The notes below the pieces were generated by a model. The model was not told where the DNA came from. It saw nothing but the letters and a program-made list of their open reading frames with translations, and ran no database searches. Shown piece by piece: positions 1 through 5,492 of a stretch of DNA of 8,065 nucleotides (within the stretch, counting starts at the first letter, position 1; each line of letters begins with the position of its first letter). The stretch is from assembly GCA_029212955.1 (NCBI GenBank), contig JARGOW010000148.1:1-8065 (forward strand), read 5' to 3'. Position numbers and translations under genes: made by a program. This DNA comes from Planctomycetota bacterium (GTDB lineage Bacteria > Planctomycetota > UBA1135 > GCA-002686595).

Positions 1-310
1 AATCGGAGAGCAGGCGCTCGGCCAGGACCGAATCCATGGATTGCTTGGCCCCCTCGGGTAGGGCGGCTGATGCCTGCCGGGGAAGATCGCCCGAAAGTGC
101 TTCGGGTGCATCATGAACCGCTAGCAGGGCCAAAACGCGCCCCAAGTTCAATTCCGGCTCCACTAGGCCGCCTGTGGCCAATGCCAAGTGACAAGCCCCG
201 AGCACATGGCCTGCCACACTCTCCGGGTCAGCCACACCAGCCTGGATCCATCCCGTCCGGGGTAGGTGGGCAAGTTGGCCCAGGGCCAGAAGGGATTCGA
301 GTTTGTCCAT
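1..310 (-). CDS. HD-domain phosphohydrolase, YfbR-like (5'-deoxynucleotidase type), 3' end outside window
   Basis: The gene runs leftward from an ATG at 310 and leaves the window still open, giving 103 N-terminal residues. The start of the protein reads LESLLALGQLAHLPRTGW, then PESVAGH and later LLAVHDAPEALSGD. This matches the YfbR/YGK1 type of HD hydrolase, whose usual pattern is LPRTGW, PESVAEH and HDxxEaxxGD. Visible metal or substrate candidates are R18, W21, H35, H66-D67, E70 and D75; the final conserved Asp would lie beyond the edge. Known members remove the phosphate from 5'-deoxynucleoside monophosphates in the cytoplasm, but substrate cannot be assigned from this fragment. One oddity is Gly34 where Glu is common before the first His. 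No Shine-Dalgarno is evident. It is divergent from the membrane-protein gene starting at 509. The family call is fairly sure and the exact substrate is not. Confidence 0.8.
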   Translation of the reverse strand, partial: MDKLESLLALGQLAHLPRTGWIQAGVADPESVAGHVLGACHLALATGGLVEPELNLGRVLALLAVHDAPEALSGDLPRQASAALPEGAKQSMDSVLAERLLSD

Positions 311-508
311 GGTCTGAGGCCCGTTGGGCCGGGCCTAATCTAAGGGATTCGGACCCACCTTGGAGCGACCGCGGAAAAAACCGTATGGAGATGAAGGTCC
401 AAGGTGTGGACAACCACGGGCCTCCCGAATCAATCGGACGGACCTGGGCATTCCTCGGGATGGGTAGAATGTTTCGTCGGGCCCACCAAAGCAACGGCCA
501 GGAAACAG

Positions 509-1033
509 ATGAAAGAGAGCAAAAAACCACGCAATCGCACCTTCCGCATTCTCCTCGGACTCGGCCTGGTTGCGGTTGCTGGACTCACCATCTTCTTGAT
601 CATGTTGCGCAATTGGACCGTGGTGCGTGGCATGGATGCTGCCCAAGCGGAGCCGCTCTTGCAGGCCATATTTGATTCCATGGGGGACCAGCGACCCTAC
701 CTGGAAGTTGGGGAAGGGGGAGTGCTGTCGGTGCATCGCGAACTCGAATCCGAAGATGCCGCTCCCGTGTCCAGCCTCAGCATGGTGCTCTGGCAACCCG
801 CGCAAAACCGATGGGTGCGAACCGATTTCCCCATGTGGTTTATCCGGGTGAAAACCAGCAATGGAATCCCTCTCGGCCCGATCAAGGCGGCCTTGGCCGA
901 AGACTGGAAAGAGCTATCCCTCGAAGTTTCCGACGCCAGACTCTCCGACCGGGGGCCTGGCCTGGTCCTCCACCTGGAGGGGGCCAACGGTAGGCAGCTC
1001 GTGCTTTGGAATGAGCCGAAAGTGCTCGAATAG
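509..1033 (+). CDS. hypothetical single-pass membrane protein
   Basis: This encodes 174 residues. I chose the ATG at 509 because AGGA (500-503) lies five bases upstream and the protein then begins MKESKKPRNRTFRILLG, a basic cytoplasmic tail leading straight into one hydrophobic segment (about residues 11-33). An upstream in-frame ATG at 404 would add 35 residues with no transmembrane or domain character. The rest (about 35-174) is a soluble part, probably extracytoplasmic by the positive-inside rule, with alternating hydrophobic residues suggesting beta structure (for example SMVLWQPAQNRWVRTDFPMW and GLVLHLEGANGRQLVLWNE). I recognise no family, motif or catalytic residue and make no functional claim. 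It stands alone, divergent from the HD hydrolase and 474 bases ahead of tpiA, so it is probably not in the tpiA operon. Confidence 0.7.
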   Translation: MKESKKPRNRTFRILLGLGLVAVAGLTIFLIMLRNWTVVRGMDAAQAEPLLQAIFDSMGDQRPYLEVGEGGVLSVHRELESEDAAPVSSLSMVLWQPAQNRWVRTDFPMWFIRVKTSNGIPLGPIKAALAEDWKELSLEVSDARLSDRGPGLVLHLEGANGRQLVLWNEPKVLE

Positions 1034-1343
1034 CCCCTCGTACCGGGGTGATTCGGGCAGTGGGGGGTCCCGGGCTCAACCCCGATCTCCCCGCCTTGGG
1101 TCCGGGATTCGGCCCCCAGGGCCGTGGAAACCCGGGACGGGCGCCACCGGGGCCAGGCCTTTCGGGGCGGGGGATTTTGAATCCGGGGAACCTGCGGGAT
1201 CGGCGAGCCGGTGACGCCGCGCCAATATCCCCATTCTGAGCGCCCAGGGGGCTCTTTTGGCGTCCTCTGGTCGGGTTCAAGGGTTGGGCCGCTGGCCCGG
1301 CCCAATCCCACGGAAATCCGTGAATTGAGATTCCTGGGGGTGG
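1034..1343. other. gene-free G/C-run-rich intergenic stretch
   Basis: Together with the promoter and leader that follow, this belongs to a 474-base gap between the membrane-protein gene and tpiA. It is dense in runs of three or more G or C. Short reading frames here are Gly/Pro/Arg-rich, lack a ribosome binding site and look like composition artefacts. Small local palindromes occur: CCCC/GGGG at 1034-1048 and GGATT/AATCC at 1172-1184. Four G-runs at 1164-1167, 1169-1173, 1185-1188 and 1196-1198 could in principle form a G-quadruplex with one long loop. I see no RNA gene, mobile element or decayed coding sequence. Confidence 0.5.
1238..1258 (+). terminator. weak candidate intrinsic terminator
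   Basis: GAGC (1238-1241) pairs with GCTC (1251-1254). An inner CC/GG follows after a bulged G, and TTTT (1255-1258) comes directly after the stem. It could end transcription of the membrane-protein gene, but it lies about 200 bases downstream, the stem is short and the T tract is only four bases. Confidence 0.25.
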
Positions 1344-1372
1344 TTGCCGGGTTTGGTGGGGGGCCCTATACT
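1344..1372 (+). promoter_or_regulatory. sigma70-type promoter for the tpiA operon
   Basis: TTGCCG (1344-1349) as -35 matches four of six consensus bases. TATACT (1367-1372) as -10 matches five of six. They are separated by exactly 17 bases. Transcription would begin near 1379-1380, giving a leader of about 128 nt before the tpiA ATG. The spacer is unusually G-rich (GGTGGGGGG, 1355-1363). No comparable promoter is obvious closer to tpiA. This is inferred from sequence only. Confidence 0.6.
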
Positions 1373-1380
1373 GTTCGGCC

Positions 1381-1464
1381 CTCAAACAGCCTCTTTTGGG
1401 CTGGGCGGGGAAGAAGTATCCTGCCTAAACCCTTTTGGTGGACCGAGCTTGCGGCTGTTTTGAG
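1381..1464 (+). other. potential structured 5' leader of the tpiA operon with competing stems
   Basis: CTCAAACAGCC (1381-1391) is complementary to GGCTGTTTTGAG (1453-1464) except for one extra T, forming an 11-bp closing stem almost at the predicted transcript start. Inside it, GGGCGGG (1403-1409) pairs with CCTGCCT (1420-1426) over seven pairs, two of them G-U. CAGCC (1387-1391) can instead pair with GGCTG (1399-1403), which would exclude the closing stem, so two alternative folds exist. I recognise no known riboswitch consensus. It could be a stability element, a regulatory leader or coincidence. Confidence 0.35.
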
Positions 1465-1507
1465 TCGGGTTTGATCCGCTGAGAATCGCCTCGAATCCGA
1501 GTCATAT

Positions 1508-2284
1508 ATGACCACTCCCAGCAACTCCCGCAAGCCGCTTATCGCAGGCAATTGGAAGATGAACTTGGACCGCAAGTCGGTTCAGGAATTGGTCGGAGCT
1601 GTGTCCAGTGGAATCGTCGGACGCGGTGACGTGGATGTGGCTTTCTTCCCTCCTTATGTCTACCTGCCTGAGGTCCTGGCGGCCTGCGAAGGCACGGGCA
1701 TCATGGTGGGATCTCAAAACGCATCCGAGCAAGCCAAAGGCGCCTTCACCGGCGAGATTTCGGTCTCCATGCTCAAGGACATCGGCGTGCCCTGCGTATT
1801 GATTGGCCACTCCGAACGCCGTCACGTCTACGGCGAAACCCTGGAGCAAATCCACGCCAAGGTTGCGATCGCCCTGGAAGCGGGTCTTCAAGTAATGCTT
1901 TGCATCGGCGAAACCCTGGAAGAGCGCGAAGGGGAGCGCACCGAGAAAGTGTGTGCCGAGCAGCTTTCCACTGCCCTTGCTGGCGTGTCCCGGGCTGACT
2001 TGCCCCGCATCTCCCTAGCCTATGAGCCCGTCTGGGCCATCGGCACCGGCGTGGTTGCCACTCCCGAGCAAGCCGCTTCGGTGCACCAATACGTACGCGG
2101 CGTCCTGGCGGGTCTCTTTGATGACTCCGGGGCGCAATCCACTCGAATCCTCTACGGCGGCAGCGTCAAAGCTGACAACGTCACCGAACTCATGAGCGTG
2201 CCCGATATCGACGGCGCGCTGGTCGGCGGAGCCTCCTTGGCCGCCAATACTTTCCTTCCGATTATCGAAGGCGCCCTGGGCTAA
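1508..2284 (+). CDS. tpiA: triosephosphate isomerase
   Basis: The 258-residue cytoplasmic TIM-barrel enzyme interconverts dihydroxyacetone phosphate and glyceraldehyde 3-phosphate in glycolysis and gluconeogenesis; the length is normal for bacterial TpiA. All active-site signatures are present: AGNWKMN (13-19) with Lys17, IGHSERR (99-105) with the electrophile His101, and YEPVWAIGTG (172-181) with the catalytic base Glu173 followed by flexible loop 6. The phosphate-binding YGGSV (216-220) and GALVGGASL (236-244) are also there. The ATG at 1508 leaves a normal short N-terminus before the first strand; no Shine-Dalgarno is visible in front of it. It is the first gene of the operon, behind the 1344-1372 promoter and a long leader, and is followed after 16 bases by secG. 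Confidence 0.97.
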   Translation: MTTPSNSRKPLIAGNWKMNLDRKSVQELVGAVSSGIVGRGDVDVAFFPPYVYLPEVLAACEGTGIMVGSQNASEQAKGAFTGEISVSMLKDIGVPCVLIGHSERRHVYGETLEQIHAKVAIALEAGLQVMLCIGETLEEREGERTEKVCAEQLSTALAGVSRADLPRISLAYEPVWAIGTGVVATPEQAASVHQYVRGVLAGLFDDSGAQSTRILYGGSVKADNVTELMSVPDIDGALVGGASLAANTFLPIIEGALG

Positions 2285-2300
2285 CCCCCACATTTCTGCG

Positions 2301-2600
2301 ATGGAACTCCTCACTACCCTCCTCTACATCGTCTTTGTCTTTTCCGCGATCGCACTCGTGGTTGTCATCCTGCTTCAGGAAGGCAAAGGCGGAGGCTTCG
2401 GCGACGCCCTCGGCGTGGCAGGCCAGCAAACCTTCGGTGTGAAGGCTTCCGGCATTCACAAGTTCACCGGCGCCCTGTGCGTGGTCTTCTTCGTGTGCGC
2501 CGTGGCGATCACCGTTTTCAACCGTACCCAGAGCGAGAGCTCGAGCATCGGCGACGATACGAGCCTGTTCGATACGCCCGCCCCTGAAAGCGGCGAATAG
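2301..2600 (+). CDS. secG: protein translocase subunit SecG
   Basis: This encodes 99 residues, typical for SecG, the small integral-membrane partner of SecYE that stimulates SecA-driven protein export. Two hydrophobic helices are seen (about residues 4-24 and 54-72). The loop between them carries the family hallmark VVILLQEGKGGGFGDALG (about 21-38), with the LQxGKGGG motif. The C-terminus is acidic and Ser-rich (SESSSIGDDTS onward), as is common in this family. The start ATG at 2301 is 16 bases after the tpiA stop and has no clear Shine-Dalgarno, so it probably relies on coupling or a weak site. tpiA-secG adjacency is common in bacteria. Confidence 0.93.
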   Translation: MELLTTLLYIVFVFSAIALVVVILLQEGKGGGFGDALGVAGQQTFGVKASGIHKFTGALCVVFFVCAVAITVFNRTQSESSSIGDDTSLFDTPAPESGE

Positions 2601-2611
2601 GGCCGTGGCTT

Positions 2612-2631
2612 GGACGGGCTGACGCCCGTCC
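2612..2631. repeat. perfect 8-bp palindrome hairpin between secG and yicC
   Basis: GGACGGGC (2612-2619) and GCCCGTCC (2624-2631) form a perfect stem with a TGAC loop inside the 53-base secG-yicC gap. No T tract follows, so it is not a standard intrinsic terminator. It may be an mRNA processing or stability element, or one copy of an interspersed REP-like palindrome. Confidence 0.55.
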
Positions 2632-2653
2632 TGCCAATCCTATTGAATCGACC

Positions 2654-3544
2654 ATGGCAGCAGGGTCTATCCACTCAATGACGGGCTTCGGCAGTGCCGA
2701 AGTGAAGCGGGACGGCGGCCTCGCGCGGGTGGAAATCCGCACGGTCAACCACCGTCATCTCCAGCTCAAAGTCCGCCTTCCCTTCGCGCACACCTCCCTG
2801 GAGCCCCAGGTCGAAGGCGCGCTGAAGAAAGCCCTGGCCAGGGGCTCGGTCCAGGTCCAGATCAGCCTGGAGACCCAGGCCGCTGCCACCAGCGTGACCA
2901 TGGATCACAAATTGGCCAAGGCTTATCTCAAGGAGCTGGCCTCCCTGGGCAAGGCGATCAAGGTGGAAGGAGAGCTGAGTTTGGCCCAGGTCGCGGCCCT
3001 GCCCGGAATCGTGTCGTCCACCGAGGAGTCCACGGACCTGGCCAAAGAAGCCAAGTGGATCCTGGCCACTGTGAAAGCCGCGGTGGCAGATTTGAAATCC
3101 ATGCGCGAGACGGAAGGCGAAGCCATGGCGGCGGACCTGCGCGTTTGGGCCAAGGCCATCGAAAAGCAACGCGCTCTGATCGCAAAGCGCAGCCCCAAAG
3201 TCGTCACCGAACACGCCGCCAAGCTGCGCCAACGGGTGGAAAACCTGCTCGGCGATGGCCAGTCGGTAAACCCCAAAGACCTGGCCCGCGAAATCGCCTT
3301 ACTGGCGGATCGATTGGATGTGAGCGAGGAATTGGCCCGTCTTCAGGCCCACTTGGACCAGTTGGAAGCCCTGCTCAAGAAGGGCGGTGCCGTGGGCCGC
3401 AAGCTGGATTTCCTTTCCCAGGAATTCATGCGCGAGGCCAACACGATCGGGTCCAAGTGCTCCGATGCCAAAACCGCCCACCATGTGGTCGAGATGAAAG
3501 CATGCATCGAGCGCATGCGCGAACAGGTCCAAAACGTGGAGTAA
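2654..3544 (+). CDS. yicC: YicC-family endoribonuclease
   Basis: This encodes 296 residues, the usual family length. The N-terminal YicC domain opens with SMTGFG (8-13), followed by EIRTVNHRHL (27-36), matching the family motif E-x-R-(S/T)-V-N-H-R-x-L. The C-terminal DUF1732 part ends in the near-invariant block EANTIGSKCSDAKTAHHVVE...REQVQNVE (261-296). E. coli YicC is reported as an endoribonuclease acting on small RNAs such as RyhB; a similar cytoplasmic role is inferred here. The ATG at 2654 is used, though an ATG at 2678 would start at SMTGFG and leave a shorter N-terminus than relatives have. The middle region (about 140-250) is Lys/Leu/Ala-rich and probably helical. gmk follows after five bases, the classic yicC-gmk pair. 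Confidence 0.93.
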   Translation: MAAGSIHSMTGFGSAEVKRDGGLARVEIRTVNHRHLQLKVRLPFAHTSLEPQVEGALKKALARGSVQVQISLETQAAATSVTMDHKLAKAYLKELASLGKAIKVEGELSLAQVAALPGIVSSTEESTDLAKEAKWILATVKAAVADLKSMRETEGEAMAADLRVWAKAIEKQRALIAKRSPKVVTEHAAKLRQRVENLLGDGQSVNPKDLAREIALLADRLDVSEELARLQAHLDQLEALLKKGGAVGRKLDFLSQEFMREANTIGSKCSDAKTAHHVVEMKACIERMREQVQNVE

Positions 3545-3549
3545 AAGCG

Positions 3550-4140
3550 ATGTCCCCGGAAAGCAAAACCCAAGGCACCATGCTTCTGATCTCGGGTCCC
3601 TCCGGCAGCGGCAAAAGCACCATCTGTAAGCGGCTTCTAGAGGACTCCAGGGTGGTATTTTCGGTATCCGCGACCACGCGCACAAAACGCGAAGGAGAGG
3701 TCGATGGCCGGGATTATTACTTCCTCTCCGTGGAAGAGTTCAAAGCCAAGCGCGCTGCTGGCGAGTTCCTGGAGTCGGCCGAGGTCTACGGCAACCTGTA
3801 CGGAACCTTGCGCGGGCCCATGCAGGAAGCGATTGCGAAGGGCTTCATCTACCTGGTCGAAATCGACGTGCAAGGGGCCATGCAGCTCCTGGCTGGTAAA
3901 GAGGAAGGCATCTACGTTTTCATTGCGCCGCCCAGCATGAAAGAGCTAGAAGCTCGCCTGCGGGGCCGTGGGTCCGAAACTCCCGAATCCCTAGAAAGGC
4001 GTTTGGGCAAAGCGGAAGACGAATATCGAGAGCGCAAGCGCTACGACCATGTGATCGTCAATGACAATCTTGATGATGCGGTGACCGAGGTGCGTCGCAT
4101 TGCGGGGCTCGACACCAAAACCGAAAGCGCAGGATCATGA
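3550..4140 (+). CDS. gmk: guanylate kinase
   Basis: The 196-residue cytoplasmic enzyme transfers phosphate from ATP to GMP (or dGMP), feeding GTP and dGTP synthesis. The P-loop GPSGSGKST spans 16-24. The GMP-binding region includes SATTRTKREGEVDGRDYYF (40-58) and EVYGNLYGT (78-86). EIDVQGA (104-110) and the lid segment RLRGRGSETPESLERRL (136-152) complete the family pattern, with YDHVIVND near the end. I chose the ATG at 3550 because GGAG (3539-3542, overlapping the yicC stop) is eight bases upstream. A later ATG at 3580 would start at the first strand and is the alternative. The stop overlaps the coaC start as ATGA, implying translational coupling. No rpoZ follows, unlike the common gmk-rpoZ-coaBC order. 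Confidence 0.96.
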   Translation: MSPESKTQGTMLLISGPSGSGKSTICKRLLEDSRVVFSVSATTRTKREGEVDGRDYYFLSVEEFKAKRAAGEFLESAEVYGNLYGTLRGPMQEAIAKGFIYLVEIDVQGAMQLLAGKEEGIYVFIAPPSMKELEARLRGRGSETPESLERRLGKAEDEYRERKRYDHVIVNDNLDDAVTEVRRIAGLDTKTESAGS

Positions 4141-4676
4141 AACAAGTTCTCCTAGGCGTCAGCGCCTCCGTGGCGCTCTACAAGTCCTGCGACCTGGCAA
4201 GCAAGTTGACCCAGGCCGGCCTTTCCGTGCGTTGCATCCTCACCGAAAACGCGGCAAAACTGGTCAGCCCCCAACTCTTCGAAGCCGTGACAGGACAACC
4301 GGCCCACGTGAGCGAATGGGGAACCGAGCGCCGCGCCGCCATGGACCACATCGACCTGGCCCGTTGGGGTGAGGCCCTGATCGTTGCCCCGGCCACCGCC
4401 GATTGGATCGCGCGCACCAGCCAGGGATTTGCCAACGATTTGCTGAGCACCGTTCAACTCGCCATGGAATCCTACAAGCCGCGACTCATGTGTCCGGCCA
4501 TGAATCCCACCATGCTCGAGGCCCCCGCCGTTCAGCGCAACCTGAAGCAATTGATCCAGGACGGCTGGCAGGTGGTGGACCCGGGCAAGGGGCACACCGC
4601 CTGTGGGGAAACCGGCCAGGGACGCATGGCCGAACCCCAGGAAATCGCCGACCACGTCCTCGCCTGGTTCTCCTAG
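4137..4676 (+). CDS. coaC: phosphopantothenoylcysteine decarboxylase, stand-alone CoaC
   Basis: This encodes 179 residues of the HFCD flavoprotein family. The FMN-dependent enzyme decarboxylates 4'-phosphopantothenoylcysteine to 4'-phosphopantetheine in CoA synthesis. Visible are the nucleotide-binding start LLGVSASVALYK (5-16), HIDLARWGEALIVAPATADWIA (71-92) with the catalytic His71, and MCPAMNPTM (118-126) with Asn123. The substrate-clamp motif ACGETGQGRMAEP (155-167) carries Cys156. These correspond to His75, Asn125 and Cys158 of E. coli CoaBC. The protein ends where the CoaC domain ends, so it is not a truncation; CoaB is made from the next gene. The start overlaps the gmk stop by four bases (ATGA), with an AGGA only two bases upstream, so coupling to gmk is likely. 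As in relatives, it should form an oligomer, usually a homododecamer or trimer. Confidence 0.93.
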   Translation: MKQVLLGVSASVALYKSCDLASKLTQAGLSVRCILTENAAKLVSPQLFEAVTGQPAHVSEWGTERRAAMDHIDLARWGEALIVAPATADWIARTSQGFANDLLSTVQLAMESYKPRLMCPAMNPTMLEAPAVQRNLKQLIQDGWQVVDPGKGHTACGETGQGRMAEPQEIADHVLAWFS

Positions 4677-5338
4677 TGGCCACCAAAAGGAAGCGCCCAT
4701 TGAACCTGGTGGTCACGGCAGGGCCCACCCGGGAGTACATCGATCCCGTACGCTATCTGAGCAACGAATCCAGCGGCAAGATGGGATTCGCAATCGCAAC
4801 GGAAGCGGTGAAGCGGGGTCACAAAGTCACCCTGATCGCCGGACCGGTGCACCTGGAAACACCCGCGGGCGTGAATCGCGTGGACGTGATCAGCGCCCGG
4901 GACATGTTAGCTGCCATGAAAACCGCATTCCGCGATGGGGACGGTCTCATCATGGCCGCGGCCGTTGCCGATTACCGTCCAGCCCGCAAGTTGAAGGGGA
5001 AGTGGAAGAAAGACCCGTCCAAGAAGGGCGGCGGCGTGGATCTACCCCTGGTTGAAAACCCGGACCTGCTGGCCACGGTGGGCGCTCGCAAGGGGTCCCG
5101 CTGCATCATGGGGTTCGCCCTGGAAACCTCCAATGGGATGCGCAACGCCCTTGGGAAAATGCAGCGCAAGAATGCGGACTTCATAGCATTGAACGGGGCT
5201 TCGGCCTTGAACGCGAATACGACGTCGGTGACCCTGATCGGTCGGGATGGCTCGACCCAAGAGATGCTTGAGAAGAGCAAGAAATATGTGGCCAGGCGGC
5301 TCGTAATGGCGGTTGAGGGCTGGCGCGCACACGCGTAG
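4676..5338 (+). CDS. coaB: phosphopantothenate-cysteine ligase, stand-alone CoaB
   Basis: This ligase joins 4'-phosphopantothenate and cysteine using a nucleotide triphosphate (CTP in most bacteria), the step before CoaC. Counting from GTG at 4676 there are 220 residues. The motifs are VVTAGPTREYIDPVRYLSN (12-30) with the conserved Asn30, SSGKMG (32-37), AAAVADYRP (94-102), VENPDLL (126-132), GFALET (146-151) and KNADFIALN (165-173). The Lys-rich loop KGKWKKDPSKK (108-117) probably holds the lysine that contacts substrate. The start is uncertain. GTG at 4676 overlaps the coaC stop (TAGTG) and gives VATKRKRPLN..., whereas TTG at 4700 has AAGGAAG (4687-4693) six bases ahead and fits the shortest family N-terminus. 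It is the last gene of the operon, with a terminator-like hairpin at its end. Confidence 0.92.
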   Translation: MATKRKRPLNLVVTAGPTREYIDPVRYLSNESSGKMGFAIATEAVKRGHKVTLIAGPVHLETPAGVNRVDVISARDMLAAMKTAFRDGDGLIMAAAVADYRPARKLKGKWKKDPSKKGGGVDLPLVENPDLLATVGARKGSRCIMGFALETSNGMRNALGKMQRKNADFIALNGASALNANTTSVTLIGRDGSTQEMLEKSKKYVARRLVMAVEGWRAHA

Positions 5339-5371
5339 CGGTGCCACGTGCCGCAGCCATGCGCCTTTTTT
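5322..5371 (+). terminator. intrinsic terminator candidate after coaB
   Basis: GGCGC (5322-5326, within the coaB tail) can pair with GCGCC (5361-5365), enclosing an inner stem GCGG (5338-5341) with CCGC (5351-5354). Six T's (5366-5371) follow immediately. The stem is branched and has large loops, so efficiency is uncertain, but the T tract directly after the outer stem supports it as the operon end. Confidence 0.45.
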
Positions 5372-5420
5372 CACCAATTTCCGTGTAACGGAACGGATTT
5401 GAGTGCGTCTGTTAAAGGAG

Positions 5421-5492
5421 CCCTGGGAATTTTGCCCCGGGTTATCATGGGCCTCCCAAAAGGGCCCATGAGTTTTGTCTAAGGGAGTATCT
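5421..5492 (+). promoter_or_regulatory. leader with tandem hairpins and ribosome binding site before the secreted metalloprotein gene
   Basis: Hairpin one pairs CCCTGGG (5421-5427) with CCCCGGG (5435-5441), with one central mismatch. Hairpin two is a perfect 9-bp pairing of TCATGGGCC (5445-5453) with GGCCCATGA (5463-5471), followed by TTTTGTCT (5473-5480), which looks like an intrinsic terminator. The ribosome binding site AAGGGAG (5481-5487) comes straight after, five bases before the ATG at 5493. A -10-like TATCAT (5443-5448) overlaps the left arm of hairpin two, but no -35 fits it. The arrangement may be an attenuator, an operator palindrome or the backup terminator of the upstream operon. 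Confidence 0.4.

Noticed and set aside
465..470. TAGAAT as a -10 element for the membrane-protein gene
   Set aside because: No -35-like hexamer lies 16-18 bases upstream and there is no extended -10 TG, so support is too thin.
404..508. Upstream ATG extending the membrane-protein gene by 35 residues
   Set aside because: The extension has no ribosome binding site and would place a long non-conserved tail before the basic-hydrophobic N-terminus, whereas ATG at 509 has AGGA at the right distance.
1048..1239. 63-residue Gly/Pro-rich frame in the intergenic gap
   Set aside because: GTG start without a ribosome binding site; composition follows from G and C runs rather than a protein-like pattern.
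882..1385. Minus-strand frame of 167 residues over the membrane-protein tail and gap
   Set aside because: Pro/Arg/Gly-rich, no recognisable motif, overlaps a better supported plus-strand gene and the tpiA promoter.
3055..3549. Long in-frame upstream extension of gmk inside yicC
   Set aside because: It reads through yicC in another frame and gives Arg/Gly/Pro-rich shadow sequence; guanylate kinase of normal length begins at 3550 behind a GGAG.
4403..4675. 91-residue N-terminal extension of coaB overlapping coaC
   Set aside because: The extension is the out-of-frame shadow of coaC; CoaB family homology starts only at LNLVVTAGPTRE.
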